Of a stretch of DNA of 64,000 nucleotides, positions 18,501-25,164 are shown piece by piece. A program made the translations under genes and the position numbers. Source of the stretch: an uncultured Roseburia sp. (lineage in GTDB: Bacteria > Bacillota > Clostridia > Lachnospirales > Lachnospiraceae). Position 1 is the first letter of the stretch. Each line of letters begins with the position of its first letter. The notes under the pieces are model-generated. The model did no database searches. It saw only the letters and a program-made list of their open reading frames with translations, and was not told the origin of the DNA. The DNA is taken from the NCBI GenBank assembly GCA_900539115.1, contig UQAQ01000005.1, forward strand, positions 37,622 to 101,621, given 5' to 3'.

Positions 18501-20126
18501 TTATTCAGCCAATTCTTTATAATCAAAACTGCGGAATTCTGCAGTCTGATCGTATCCGGAATAATCCACGCATGCCATGCCGACAAATGCTCCGGTGAAG
18601 AATCCACCGTAAGACTGAAGTACATAATCGTCGGACAATACAGCTGCATCCAATGTACCCGGAATCTCAGTATAATTCTTTCCATCAAAGGAATATTCGT
18701 AACTGTAAGACTGTTTTCTTACCTTTGTGCGAAGCCATACATATTCTACATCATCCGGTACCGGAATCGCATCGTCGCGAAGGAAAGAACGATATCCGCC
18801 ACGATTGCACTCTGCTACTTCGATCACACGGCCATTTTTCTCATTCCATGTAACAAATGCAAAGGACCAATGCTTGTCATTGTAAAAGTTTGTCAATCCT
18901 GCCATCTGCTGATAGTTGAACGGATTAAATTTCACTTTCACTTCGGCATCAAAGTTAAATGCCTGCCAGCGTTTTGCCACGAGGGAAAGCTCATGCTTAT
19001 TGCTAAGAGATCCTCTTCCGATCAATGTCAGCTTGCCATCCCCTGTCGTACCCATTTCCTCTGTAAATGGTACGCGAAGGGTGTTCCACTCGTCTTGAAG
19101 TTTTGGTGTGTCAAATTCATCATGCATTGAATGATCTGCCGGTGCTTCTGTCAAAATCGCATCTTTCGGTGCATCCACGAGCACCTTTCCACCGTGTCCA
19201 CCCTCGATACGAGGCCAGCCTTCTTCATCCCAATACACTTTTTGAATCGCAGTCTCACGGCCAAGCGTACACCAGCCACGTGGGTCGATCGAACTTTCAT
19301 TTTCACGTTTCCATGGTCTTCCACACAAACTTGCATAATACCATTCACCGCCAGGCGTCTCTACAAGCGCACCATGACCCTGTTTCTGAATCTCAAGTTC
19401 CGGTGTATCAAAGTTCGTGATAAATGGATCGCCAGGCTCTGTCTCAAAACTAAGCGCATCCAACGTCTTTGAACGAGCTACTACTTCCTGATGTGTCCAA
19501 ACGGTTCCACCCTGTGCAGCAAACAGATAATAATATCCGTTGATCTTATACAAATGTGGTCCCTCAACCAGTTTTACATCCGTTCCGGCGTAAATCGTAC
19601 GCGCCGTCTCCGGTTTCAACTTCATCGTCTCTGTGTCAAATTCTGTCAATGTAATACCGTTAAATCCATGATGGTACTCACGATGATCCCATGTCTGCTG
19701 TACAAGGTATTTGCGTCCGTCATCATCATGGAACAATGACGCATCAAATCCCACACCATTCACACGAATCGGATCCGACCAAGGTCCACGGATATCTTCC
19801 GCTGTCGTCAGATAATTGATCATGTCTTTGAATGGTCCCTCAGTTACTTTCACATCCGTATAAACAAGCCAGAATTTTCCATCTGCATACGAAAGATCCG
19901 GTGCCCAGATACCGCCCGATGACGGATTTCCTTTCATATCAAGCAATGTCGTCGTGGACAATGCGGATGGAAGAAGATTCCAATGTACTAAATCTTTTGA
20001 CTCGTGCAGACGAACTCCCGGAAACCACTCAAACGTGGAGTTCGCAATGTAATATGTATCATCCACACGGATAATGGATGGATCTGCATTAAATCCCGGC
20101 AAAACCGGATTCTTAATCTGCAACAT
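18501..20126 (-). CDS. xynB: GH43 beta-xylosidase (SXA/XynB type), cytoplasmic
   Basis: A 541-residue enzyme releasing xylose from xylo-oligosaccharides, close in length and layout to the Selenomonas ruminantium beta-xylosidase. The five-bladed propeller carries the general base Asp15 (NADPS), the pKa-tuning Asp128 (FDASLF) and the general acid Glu188 (VEGPH); the C-terminal beta-sandwich that closes the active site follows (residues about 330-541). There is no signal peptide, so it works on imported sugars. AAGGAGG precedes ATG. The gene converges on the transporter operon and shares its theme. Confidence 0.94.
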   Translation of the reverse strand: MLQIKNPVLPGFNADPSIIRVDDTYYIANSTFEWFPGVRLHESKDLVHWNLLPSALSTTTLLDMKGNPSSGGIWAPDLSYADGKFWLVYTDVKVTEGPFKDMINYLTTAEDIRGPWSDPIRVNGVGFDASLFHDDDGRKYLVQQTWDHREYHHGFNGITLTEFDTETMKLKPETARTIYAGTDVKLVEGPHLYKINGYYYLFAAQGGTVWTHQEVVARSKTLDALSFETEPGDPFITNFDTPELEIQKQGHGALVETPGGEWYYASLCGRPWKRENESSIDPRGWCTLGRETAIQKVYWDEEGWPRIEGGHGGKVLVDAPKDAILTEAPADHSMHDEFDTPKLQDEWNTLRVPFTEEMGTTGDGKLTLIGRGSLSNKHELSLVAKRWQAFNFDAEVKVKFNPFNYQQMAGLTNFYNDKHWSFAFVTWNEKNGRVIEVAECNRGGYRSFLRDDAIPVPDDVEYVWLRTKVRKQSYSYEYSFDGKNYTEIPGTLDAAVLSDDYVLQSYGGFFTGAFVGMACVDYSGYDQTAEFRSFDYKELAE

Positions 20127-20160
20127 AAATGTGTGCCTCCTTATTGTTTATCTTTCTTCT

Positions 20161-20189
20161 ATCATACAGGAAAATGAGGGGTTTTGCAA
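20161..20189 (-). promoter_or_regulatory. Promoter of the beta-xylosidase gene
   Basis: Minus strand TTGCAA (20184-20189), 17-base spacer, TATGAT (20161-20166), about 35 bases before the start codon. Confidence 0.65.
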
Positions 20190-20217
20190 TGGGAAAAAGA
20201 AGAATTTATTCCTCCCC

Positions 20218-20246
20218 TTGACAAGCCTCTCCAACTATTGTATGAT
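20218..20246 (+). promoter_or_regulatory. Promoter of the Rpn-like gene
   Basis: TTGACA (20218-20223), 17-base spacer, TATGAT (20241-20246): near-perfect sigma-A promoter with a leader of about 125 bases. The two divergent promoters account for the gene-free stretch 20127-20379; nothing else is seen in it. Confidence 0.75.
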
Positions 20247-20379
20247 AGTCAGCACAAAGAAAATCTTTTTTTCTTTATATTCCGAAGAATTGTGCACACT
20301 TATATTTAATTTCCCTTAATTATTTTGATTTTGACTTAATTTAACACATTTATCAAACTGCATTAAAGGAGGCATTTTT

Positions 20380-21498
20380 ATGCACAAAAAAACACTAAAA
20401 AATTTATTTTCTTACCGCAAACGCGAAGAAGTTTTAGCGGAGATCCAAAGCAGCTGGAAATTAAACGACCTTTTCATAAGCTGGAGCGAAGAGCAAAAAG
20501 AAGCATTTCTTGACATCTGCACCGGGCAGCGTGGTGTCAAAATCCTTTTTGATAGTTTTTTCAACCCGGAATACAATCCGCAGCGGCTCAGCCAGCTTCT
20601 ATCGCTCTTACTAAAAAAGAAGGTCCGAGTTTTAAAAGTTCTGCCAAATGACACCACCCGTATCACCGTCGAACCGTCTTTTTTGATCACCGACATCGTC
20701 GTCGAATTTGAAGACGGAAGCATCGCAAATATCGAGGTGCAAAAGATTGGTTACCGCTTCCCCGGTGAACGCGCCGCCTGTTACTCTGCAGACCTTCTGC
20801 TTCGCCAGTACAAGCGCATCAAAGACCGTGATTCCAAAAACTTCAATTACAAAAACATCCGACCGGTTCATGTCATTGTTTTCTTTGAACACAGTCCAAA
20901 AGAATTTCATGCGTTTCCGGATACCTACCTGCATTCGTTTCACGCGGTTTCCGACACAAAACTGGAAATGAATCTTTTGCAGAATTTTTTGTTTGTACCC
21001 CTTGACATTTTTCATAAAACCATGGAAAATAAAGATATCAACACAGAGTTGGAAGCTTGGCTTACTTTTTTAAGCACAGATGACCCGGAACAGATTTATA
21101 ATCTCATCCGGAAATTTCCAATGTTTAAGGAAATGTATGAAGACATCTTCCAGCTCTGCCAAAACACGGAAAGGGTGATGAACATGTATTCCAAAGAATT
21201 AGCCCAGTTGGACCACAATACCGCTGAATATATGGTTGATGAAATGCAGAAAGATTTGGATGAAGCAAGGAGCATCATCCGGGAAAAGGATGACGAACTG
21301 AAACTTAAAAGTGACGAGCTGAAACTTAAGGAAGACACCATTCAGAACCAAAGTGACGAGTTGAAACTTAAGGAGGACACCATCCAAAGTCAAAGTGATG
21401 CGTTAAAACTTAAGGAGGACACCATCCAAAGCCAAAGTGATGAACTTGCAAAAGCTTATGCTCTGATTGAAGAGCTCCAAAAAAATCAACGTAACTAA
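20380..21498 (+). CDS. Rpn family PD-(D/E)XK nuclease / transposase-like protein with C-terminal heptad repeats
   Basis: A 372-residue protein of the PDDEXK_2 (Rpn, recombination-promoting nuclease) family, whose members cut DNA and promote RecA-independent recombination. The nuclease core shows ITDIVVEFEDGSIANIEVQK (about residues 106-125) with Asp, Glu and Gln-Lys in the expected places, and the YRFPGERAACYSADLLLRQY helix. From about residue 270 the chain is helical and ends in 14-residue SDELKLKEDTIQxQ repeats, a heptad pattern that should form a coiled coil. AAAGGAGG precedes ATG. Stand-alone gene with its own promoter and a hairpin behind. Confidence 0.85.
   Translation: MHKKTLKNLFSYRKREEVLAEIQSSWKLNDLFISWSEEQKEAFLDICTGQRGVKILFDSFFNPEYNPQRLSQLLSLLLKKKVRVLKVLPNDTTRITVEPSFLITDIVVEFEDGSIANIEVQKIGYRFPGERAACYSADLLLRQYKRIKDRDSKNFNYKNIRPVHVIVFFEHSPKEFHAFPDTYLHSFHAVSDTKLEMNLLQNFLFVPLDIFHKTMENKDINTELEAWLTFLSTDDPEQIYNLIRKFPMFKEMYEDIFQLCQNTERVMNMYSKELAQLDHNTAEYMVDEMQKDLDEARSIIREKDDELKLKSDELKLKEDTIQNQSDELKLKEDTIQSQSDALKLKEDTIQSQSDELAKAYALIEELQKNQRN
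21310..21435 (+). repeat. Three in-frame 42-bp tandem repeats
   Basis: Repeats start at 21310, 21352 and 21394, each coding SDELKLKEDTIQNQ or a close variant. Partial copies flank them (DDELKLK before, SDELAKAYA after). The unit is a multiple of three and of seven residues, so changes in copy number keep the frame and the coiled-coil register. Confidence 0.9.
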
Positions 21499-21516
21499 TA
21501 CTATATTAGCCTATAC

Positions 21517-21559
21517 AGAAGAGCCATTGTTTACCTAATTAGTAAGCAATGGCTCTTCT
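21517..21559. terminator. Hairpin between convergent rpn-like and fliC genes
   Basis: AGAAGAGCCATTG (21517-21529) pairs with CAATGGCTCTTCT (21547-21559). T-runs are poor on both sides, but its place between two converging stops makes a shared terminator likely. Confidence 0.55.
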
Positions 21560-21618
21560 GATTTGTACATATCCTTTACATCAAACCGCTTCACGCAAAT
21601 TGAATGGAATTATGCAAA

Positions 21619-22764
21619 TTACTGCAACAATGAAAGAACACCCTGGTTTGCCTGATTTGCCTGAGCAAGCATTGAAGTAGCTGCCTGCTGCAAGATACTT
21701 TCTTTGGAGAATCTTGTCATCTCATCTGCCATATCAGTATCACGGATACGGGACTCAGCAGACTGCAGGTTCTCAGATGTGTTGTCATCAACCTTAACGG
21801 TGTACTCCAGACGGTTCTGAACAGCACCAAGTTTAGAACGTTCTGTTGTAACACTCTTGATCATAGTGTCAACATTGTCGAGAAGACCGGAGATTGCTTC
21901 ACCATCAACATCTGTAACAGATGTCTTTTTGTTCTTTGCATCTGCAATATCTGCTTTAAATGCTTGTCCGCCAGTCTTGTCCGCTGTATAACCATATTTC
22001 TTCAAAATTGCTTCATCAGCAGGAGTTGGGTCATCAGCAGTGAAATCTGTTTTTACTGCATCTGCATCTGCTTTTGTAATCATAGATTTGTTACCTTTTG
22101 CAGCCACATAAGATTCTGTAACTGTAAAGATTTTACTGTTATACTCATACTGTGTTGTTTCTTCAACAACAGTTCCGTTTGTACCACCAGCTTTGTCACT
22201 TGCGCTACCAGCGGTTCCTTTTGCAACTTCTGTTGTCTTACTTAAATACAAATCAGGATCCCAAGCAGTTGTTTTGATTGTTACATCAATACCCTGAGCA
22301 TTGTTTGCACCCAACTGCAAGTACTGATCTTTATAAGAACCATCCAGCAATTTCTTACGGTTGAACTCTGTATCTGTATTGATTCTCTCATACTCAGATT
22401 TCAAAGTATCAATTTCATCCTGAATTTTCTGGAAATCGTTCTCAGCTTTCCCATCCAGTACACCGGAGTTAGAAGCCTGAACAAGAAGTTCACGGGTTCT
22501 CTGCAAAATAGCATGCTGCTGATCCATAGCACCTTCAGCTGTCTGAATAAGAGAAATACCATCCTGTGCGTTGTCCGATGCACGGTTCAAGCCACGAACC
22601 TGAGCTCTCATTTTCTCAGAAATAGCAAGACCTGCTGCATCATCAGCGGCACGATTGATTCTGTATCCACTGGAAAGTTTCTCAGTAGATTTTGAAAGGT
22701 TGTTTCCTACGATTCCCAACTGTCTGTTGGCATTCATTGATGTAATGTTGTGTTGTACTATCAT
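21619..22764 (-). CDS. fliC: Flagellin
   Basis: A 381-residue flagellin, the filament subunit. The conserved D0/D1 ends are complete: MIVQHNITSMNANRQLGIVG, LSSGYRINRAADDAAGLAIS and QDGISLIQTAEGAM at the N-side; IRDTDMADEMTRFSKESILQ and SMLAQANQANQGVLSLLQ at the C-side. The middle (about 150-290) is a variable Thr/Ala/Lys-rich domain. A strong AAGGAGG lies before ATG. No sigma-28 promoter is visible in the 148 bases between csrA and fliC, so transcription probably comes through csrA from an upstream promoter; see the invertible segment at 23208-23964. Confidence 0.96.
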   Translation of the reverse strand: MIVQHNITSMNANRQLGIVGNNLSKSTEKLSSGYRINRAADDAAGLAISEKMRAQVRGLNRASDNAQDGISLIQTAEGAMDQQHAILQRTRELLVQASNSGVLDGKAENDFQKIQDEIDTLKSEYERINTDTEFNRKKLLDGSYKDQYLQLGANNAQGIDVTIKTTAWDPDLYLSKTTEVAKGTAGSASDKAGGTNGTVVEETTQYEYNSKIFTVTESYVAAKGNKSMITKADADAVKTDFTADDPTPADEAILKKYGYTADKTGGQAFKADIADAKNKKTSVTDVDGEAISGLLDNVDTMIKSVTTERSKLGAVQNRLEYTVKVDDNTSENLQSAESRIRDTDMADEMTRFSKESILQQAATSMLAQANQANQGVLSLLQ

Positions 22765-22770
22765 AATAAT

Positions 22771-22822
22771 TACCTCCTTGTTTTACGCCTTACGGCTTAT
22801 GTCCTTCCCAAATCCGTTTGGG
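22771..22822 (-). promoter_or_regulatory. fliC leader with candidate CsrA-binding sites
   Basis: On the coding (minus) strand three ANGGA motifs lie in the leader. ACGGA (22813-22817) sits in the loop region of a hairpin CCCAAA-CGGA-TTTGGG (22807-22822). AAGGA occurs at 22802-22806, and AAGGA at 22775-22779 overlaps the Shine-Dalgarno sequence within ACAAGGAGG. A hairpin-borne site plus a site over the ribosome-binding site is how CsrA represses flagellin (hag) in Bacillus subtilis. With csrA as the next gene upstream, this is a well-founded inference. Confidence 0.65.
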
Positions 22823-22912
22823 TAGAAATTTCATATTTTCTATTTATAATATCCGGTGCCGGTGCCAGCCTTGGGCCCTCCGGCCAGCACACATACACCG
22901 ATTATTATCCGG

Positions 22913-23155
22913 TTACTTTGTCTCGCCTTTTTTCTTGCAATAGCGTTCCGGCAGATCCGGCTCCGCATAATATTTTGGATGTTTTTCCTTGATCTCCGGA
23001 TGTGCTTTTTCAAGCACTTTGCTTCGAACGATGTCAACCTCTTTTGGAGCATCCACCATAATTCGAAGATGATTGTTGCTTCCTCCCAGGAACACAATCT
23101 TGATATCATCGCCAAGCATCAGATATTCTTCTGTGCTAAGTGTGAGTCGCAGCAT
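22913..23155 (-). CDS. csrA: CsrA-like translational regulator
   Basis: An 80-residue protein. Residues 1-50 match CsrA: MLRLTLSTEEYLMLGDDIKI, then VFLGGSNNHLRIMVDAPKEV, then DIVRSKV, giving the beta1-beta5 core and the conserved Arg of the IVR segment. The usual TR at positions 5-6 (MLxLTRK) is TL here, so one RNA-contacting Arg is missing. The C-terminal tail is longer than usual (HPEIKEKHPKYYAEPDLPERYCKKKGETK). The ATG at 23155 has GGGAGG; longer upstream frames lack a site. CsrA binds GGA motifs and blocks flagellin translation; its neighbour fliC has such motifs. No fliW is in this window. Confidence 0.85.
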   Translation of the reverse strand: MLRLTLSTEEYLMLGDDIKIVFLGGSNNHLRIMVDAPKEVDIVRSKVLEKAHPEIKEKHPKYYAEPDLPERYCKKKGETK

Positions 23156-23197
23156 CCTTGCCACCTCCCTCTGCTGTGCCGCTGGAACTAGAAAAAT

Positions 23198-23226
23198 TTG
23201 CCAGCCACAACAATTGTTACTATAAT
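23198..23226 (+). promoter_or_regulatory. Promoter of the recombinase gene, straddling the left repeat
   Basis: TTGCCA (23198-23203), 17-base spacer, TATAAT (23221-23226). The -35 box is outside the invertible segment and the -10 box inside the repeat. In the present orientation it reads into the recombinase. After inversion it would read the antisense strand, and the right-hand copy of the -10 has no -35 at the proper distance. Confidence 0.7.
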
Positions 23227-23233
23227 GTTGCAT
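23208..23233 (+). repeat. Left inverted repeat of the invertible segment
   Basis: Core TTGTTACTATAATGTTGCAT (23214-23233) is the exact reverse complement of 23939-23958; with one mismatch the match extends to 23208. The 11-base centre TTGTTACTATA (23214-23224) is flanked by ATGTTGCAT on the right and a degenerate CCACAACAA arm on the left, as expected of a tyrosine recombinase core site. Confidence 0.9.
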
Positions 23234-23306
23234 GTAAGCTATGTTTGGATGAAGCATCTAAACAAATAGGACGAAGTGCATCATGCACTTTAGAATGGAG
23301 GAAAAA

Positions 23307-23888
23307 ATGAGCAAAACACAACCAATCAAAGATGAAGAAATGTTGAAAAAATTTCGAAATTACTATCGAGACATCGAACCAAGCCCTCGAAATTATGCAC
23401 TTATTGTGTTCGGATTGAATTCAGCGCTTCGCATTAGTGACATCTTAGGGCTCTGTTGGAACGATGTTTATTCTGATCAAAATCATTGCTATCGTGAACA
23501 CATAGCCGTATGGGAACAAAAAACAGGGAAGGAGAATATTCTTATTGTGAATCAACATGCAAAAGAAGCGTTAGAATATTATCGAAAAACTCTTTTGCAT
23601 TATCATAAAAATGACTATATCTTTCAGGGACAAAAAAGCGGGCCGGAACCTTTAAGCCGGTCGCAGGCATTCCGAATCATAAAAAAGGCGGCAAATTATT
23701 ATGGCTTTGAGCAAAACATCAGCTGTCACTCCCTTCGGAAAACGTTTGGCTACTTTGCCTGGAAGAACGGAACACCGCCGGCTCTCCTGATGAGCATATA
23801 CAATCATTCGTCGTATGAAATTACCAAAAGATACCTTGGTATAGATCAATTAGAAAAAGATAAAGTTTTTTTAGATACTTTTTTGTAA
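23307..23888 (+). CDS. FimB/FimE-sized tyrosine recombinase
   Basis: A 193-residue site-specific recombinase consisting of the catalytic domain only. The active-site set is complete: Arg42 (ALRISDI), a Lys in the EQKTGKEN hairpin (72 or 75), His141 and Arg144 (HSLRK), His167 (YNHSS) and nucleophile Tyr176 (RYLGI). The ATG at 23307 has ATGGAGG; an upstream in-frame ATG has none. Its size equals FimB/FimE, which invert the fimbrial switch of Escherichia coli. It lies between the inverted repeats it probably acts on, and its stop codon is eight bases before the sigma-28 promoter. Confidence 0.92.
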   Translation: MSKTQPIKDEEMLKKFRNYYRDIEPSPRNYALIVFGLNSALRISDILGLCWNDVYSDQNHCYREHIAVWEQKTGKENILIVNQHAKEALEYYRKTLLHYHKNDYIFQGQKSGPEPLSRSQAFRIIKKAANYYGFEQNISCHSLRKTFGYFAWKNGTPPALLMSIYNHSSYEITKRYLGIDQLEKDKVFLDTFL

Positions 23889-23895
23889 AAAACAC

Positions 23896-23922
23896 TAAAG
23901 TATTTTTTTGACCTGTCGATAT
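23896..23922 (+). promoter_or_regulatory. Sigma-28 (FliA/SigD) flagellar promoter, directed outward
   Basis: TAAA (23896-23899), exactly 15 bases, GTCGATAT (23915-23922). The Bacillus sigma-D consensus is TAAA-N15-GCCGATAT, so there is only one mismatch. On this strand nothing downstream needs it: the next gene to the right is on the other strand and a terminator follows at once. It makes sense only if the segment inverts. An alternative sigma-A reading (TTGACC with TACAAA, 15-base gap) overlaps it but is weaker. Confidence 0.75.
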
Positions 23923-23935
23923 ATATGGTACAAAG

Positions 23936-23974
23936 AAAATGCAACATTATAGTAACAAATGTTGCATTTTTCTT
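23936..23974 (+). terminator. Terminator formed by the right inverted repeat
   Basis: AAAATGCAACAT (23936-23947) pairs perfectly with ATGTTGCATTTT (23959-23970), followed by a T-rich run to about 23992. The stem is the two recombinase arms around the 11-base centre. The left repeat lacks this dyad and the T-run. So outward transcription from the sigma-28 promoter would stop here but would pass the left repeat after inversion. Confidence 0.75.
23939..23964 (-). repeat. Right inverted repeat of the invertible segment
   Basis: Reverse complement of the left repeat with one mismatch (23959). Here both recombinase arms are perfect, ATGCAACAT and ATGTTGCAT, around the centre TATAGTAACAA (23948-23958). 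Confidence 0.9.
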
Positions 23975-24113
23975 ATTTTTTTTAACACAACCCACCATCC
24001 TAAAATACATTTACCGGAATAGTTACGTTTGTGCTAAAAAAAGAAGCGATATCTTCTTTCCCGAATTATCGCTTCTTCCTTTATTATTCTGCACATTTTT
24101 TCAAAAATTATTC

Positions 24114-25022
24114 TTATTTCTGTCCACCGCGTCCACTGATGATCCACGGTGCCGGCTGCTGCTTAAATGAATTGCGGCTTGACAAAGTCGATACCGCGAT
24201 CTGAATCACTTCGACATCTTCGATACCATGAGATTCCAGCATTGCTTTTGCGCCTGCTGCCACCTGGAAATCCAAAGTATAGACAACTACATTAATTTGT
24301 GGATTTTTTGTCGTCAAATACGCAAGTTCCTGATCCATGCTTGCAGAAGCTACCATAAATACGGTGTCCGGAACCGGGCAGTCCTTCATGCTCTCTTCAT
24401 CTACATGATCGACGATCTGCACATTGCTGAGACCAAAATGCTCCACATTGTCCTCCATCGTCTCACGGTCGGCACGGCTGTATTCCACAGCGACCACCGT
24501 TCCCTCTGCTGCCGTCAATGCTGCCTCGATGGCAATACTTTCTCCGCTGATCACGCAGAGATTATCCTGTGTATCCACCATCATTTTATTGAGAATGACA
24601 GCTCGGATCTCACTTCCCACATAATGAATCGAACCCTTTTGGAACATTTCATTTCCCATACCGATTTTCGCCGTATTGCGGGCGTTCGGATTGATAATGA
24701 GCATTCCGGCGGAAGCATTGATTCCGCGGTCGATCATATCCTTTACTTTGCTGTTTAAGATCTTGCCTTCCGGTTTGGAACCCTCATTGTACCAAACGTC
24801 ACATTCTCCAAGACCAGCATTCCAAAGTCGATAAAAAATATCATCTACGCCCGCATTGGTAAACACCAAAGTCGTCTTGTGTGCCTCCACGGTCGGGATC
24901 ACATTTTTATTCTTTTTCGTGATATCTATCATCTTAACATGTTCAAGGTCAATCGCCGTATTTTGGGCATAATACTGCAACCACGACAAGATCACCTCGT
25001 TACTAAAAAGCGGTTCCTTCAT
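24114..25022 (-). CDS. CbiT-like (precorrin-6Y methyltransferase-related) protein, unknown role
   Basis: A 302-residue protein whose second half resembles the CbiT/CobL methyltransferase domain: GSEIRAVILNKMMV, IAIEAALTAAEGTVVAVEYS, and VEHFGLSNVQIVDHVDE. The SAM-binding glycine loop, normally DIGAGTGS, reads VISGESIA, so it may not bind SAM in the usual way. The first half resembles a CbiE-like fold (KTTLVFTNAGVDDIFYRLWN). No cobalamin genes are nearby. The gene stands alone with its own promoter. The function remains open; a degenerate or re-purposed tetrapyrrole methylase is my best description. Confidence 0.5.
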   Translation of the reverse strand: MKEPLFSNEVILSWLQYYAQNTAIDLEHVKMIDITKKNKNVIPTVEAHKTTLVFTNAGVDDIFYRLWNAGLGECDVWYNEGSKPEGKILNSKVKDMIDRGINASAGMLIINPNARNTAKIGMGNEMFQKGSIHYVGSEIRAVILNKMMVDTQDNLCVISGESIAIEAALTAAEGTVVAVEYSRADRETMEDNVEHFGLSNVQIVDHVDEESMKDCPVPDTVFMVASASMDQELAYLTTKNPQINVVVYTLDFQVAAGAKAMLESHGIEDVEVIQIAVSTLSSRNSFKQQPAPWIISGRGGQK

Positions 25023-25054
25023 AAACCATTTCCTCCGTTCCTTTTAATACTATT

Positions 25055-25083
25055 ATTATATCTCAAACCGCACGACAAAACAA
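25055..25083 (-). promoter_or_regulatory. Promoter of the CbiT-like gene
   Basis: Minus strand TTGTTT (25078-25083), 17-base spacer, TATAAT (25055-25060). Confidence 0.6.
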
Positions 25084-25164
25084 CCGCTTTTATAATTTCG
25101 TAGCATTCTTTTACAACTTGTGCTATACTGTAACTATTCTAGCAAAGATTTTGGAGGTAGTTGC

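Larger units (their letters stand above)
23208..23964. mobile_element. Invertible DNA segment (putative flagellar phase switch)
   Basis: A segment bounded by inverted repeats at 23208-23233 and 23939-23964 (25 of 26 bases complementary). It contains the tyrosine recombinase gene 23307-23888 and, next to the right repeat, a sigma-28 promoter directed outward to the right. csrA-fliC lie beyond the left repeat on the minus strand. In the orientation shown the promoter faces away from them and into a terminator; inversion would put it about 100 bases upstream of csrA, facing it. The layout recalls the Salmonella Hin switch (recombinase and promoter inside) but uses a FimB-sized tyrosine recombinase. 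Inversion itself is inferred. Confidence 0.8.

Noticed and set aside
22840..23257. Longer 114-codon version of CsrA and a second frame over it
   Set aside because: Homology begins at MLRLTLS and GGGAGG precedes that ATG. The upstream part runs toward the invertible repeat and has no ribosome site.
23908..23934. Sigma-A promoter TTGACC / TACAAA in the invertible segment
   Set aside because: The 15-base spacing is too short for a good sigma-A promoter. The overlapping sigma-28 match is better and makes sense in a flagellar context.
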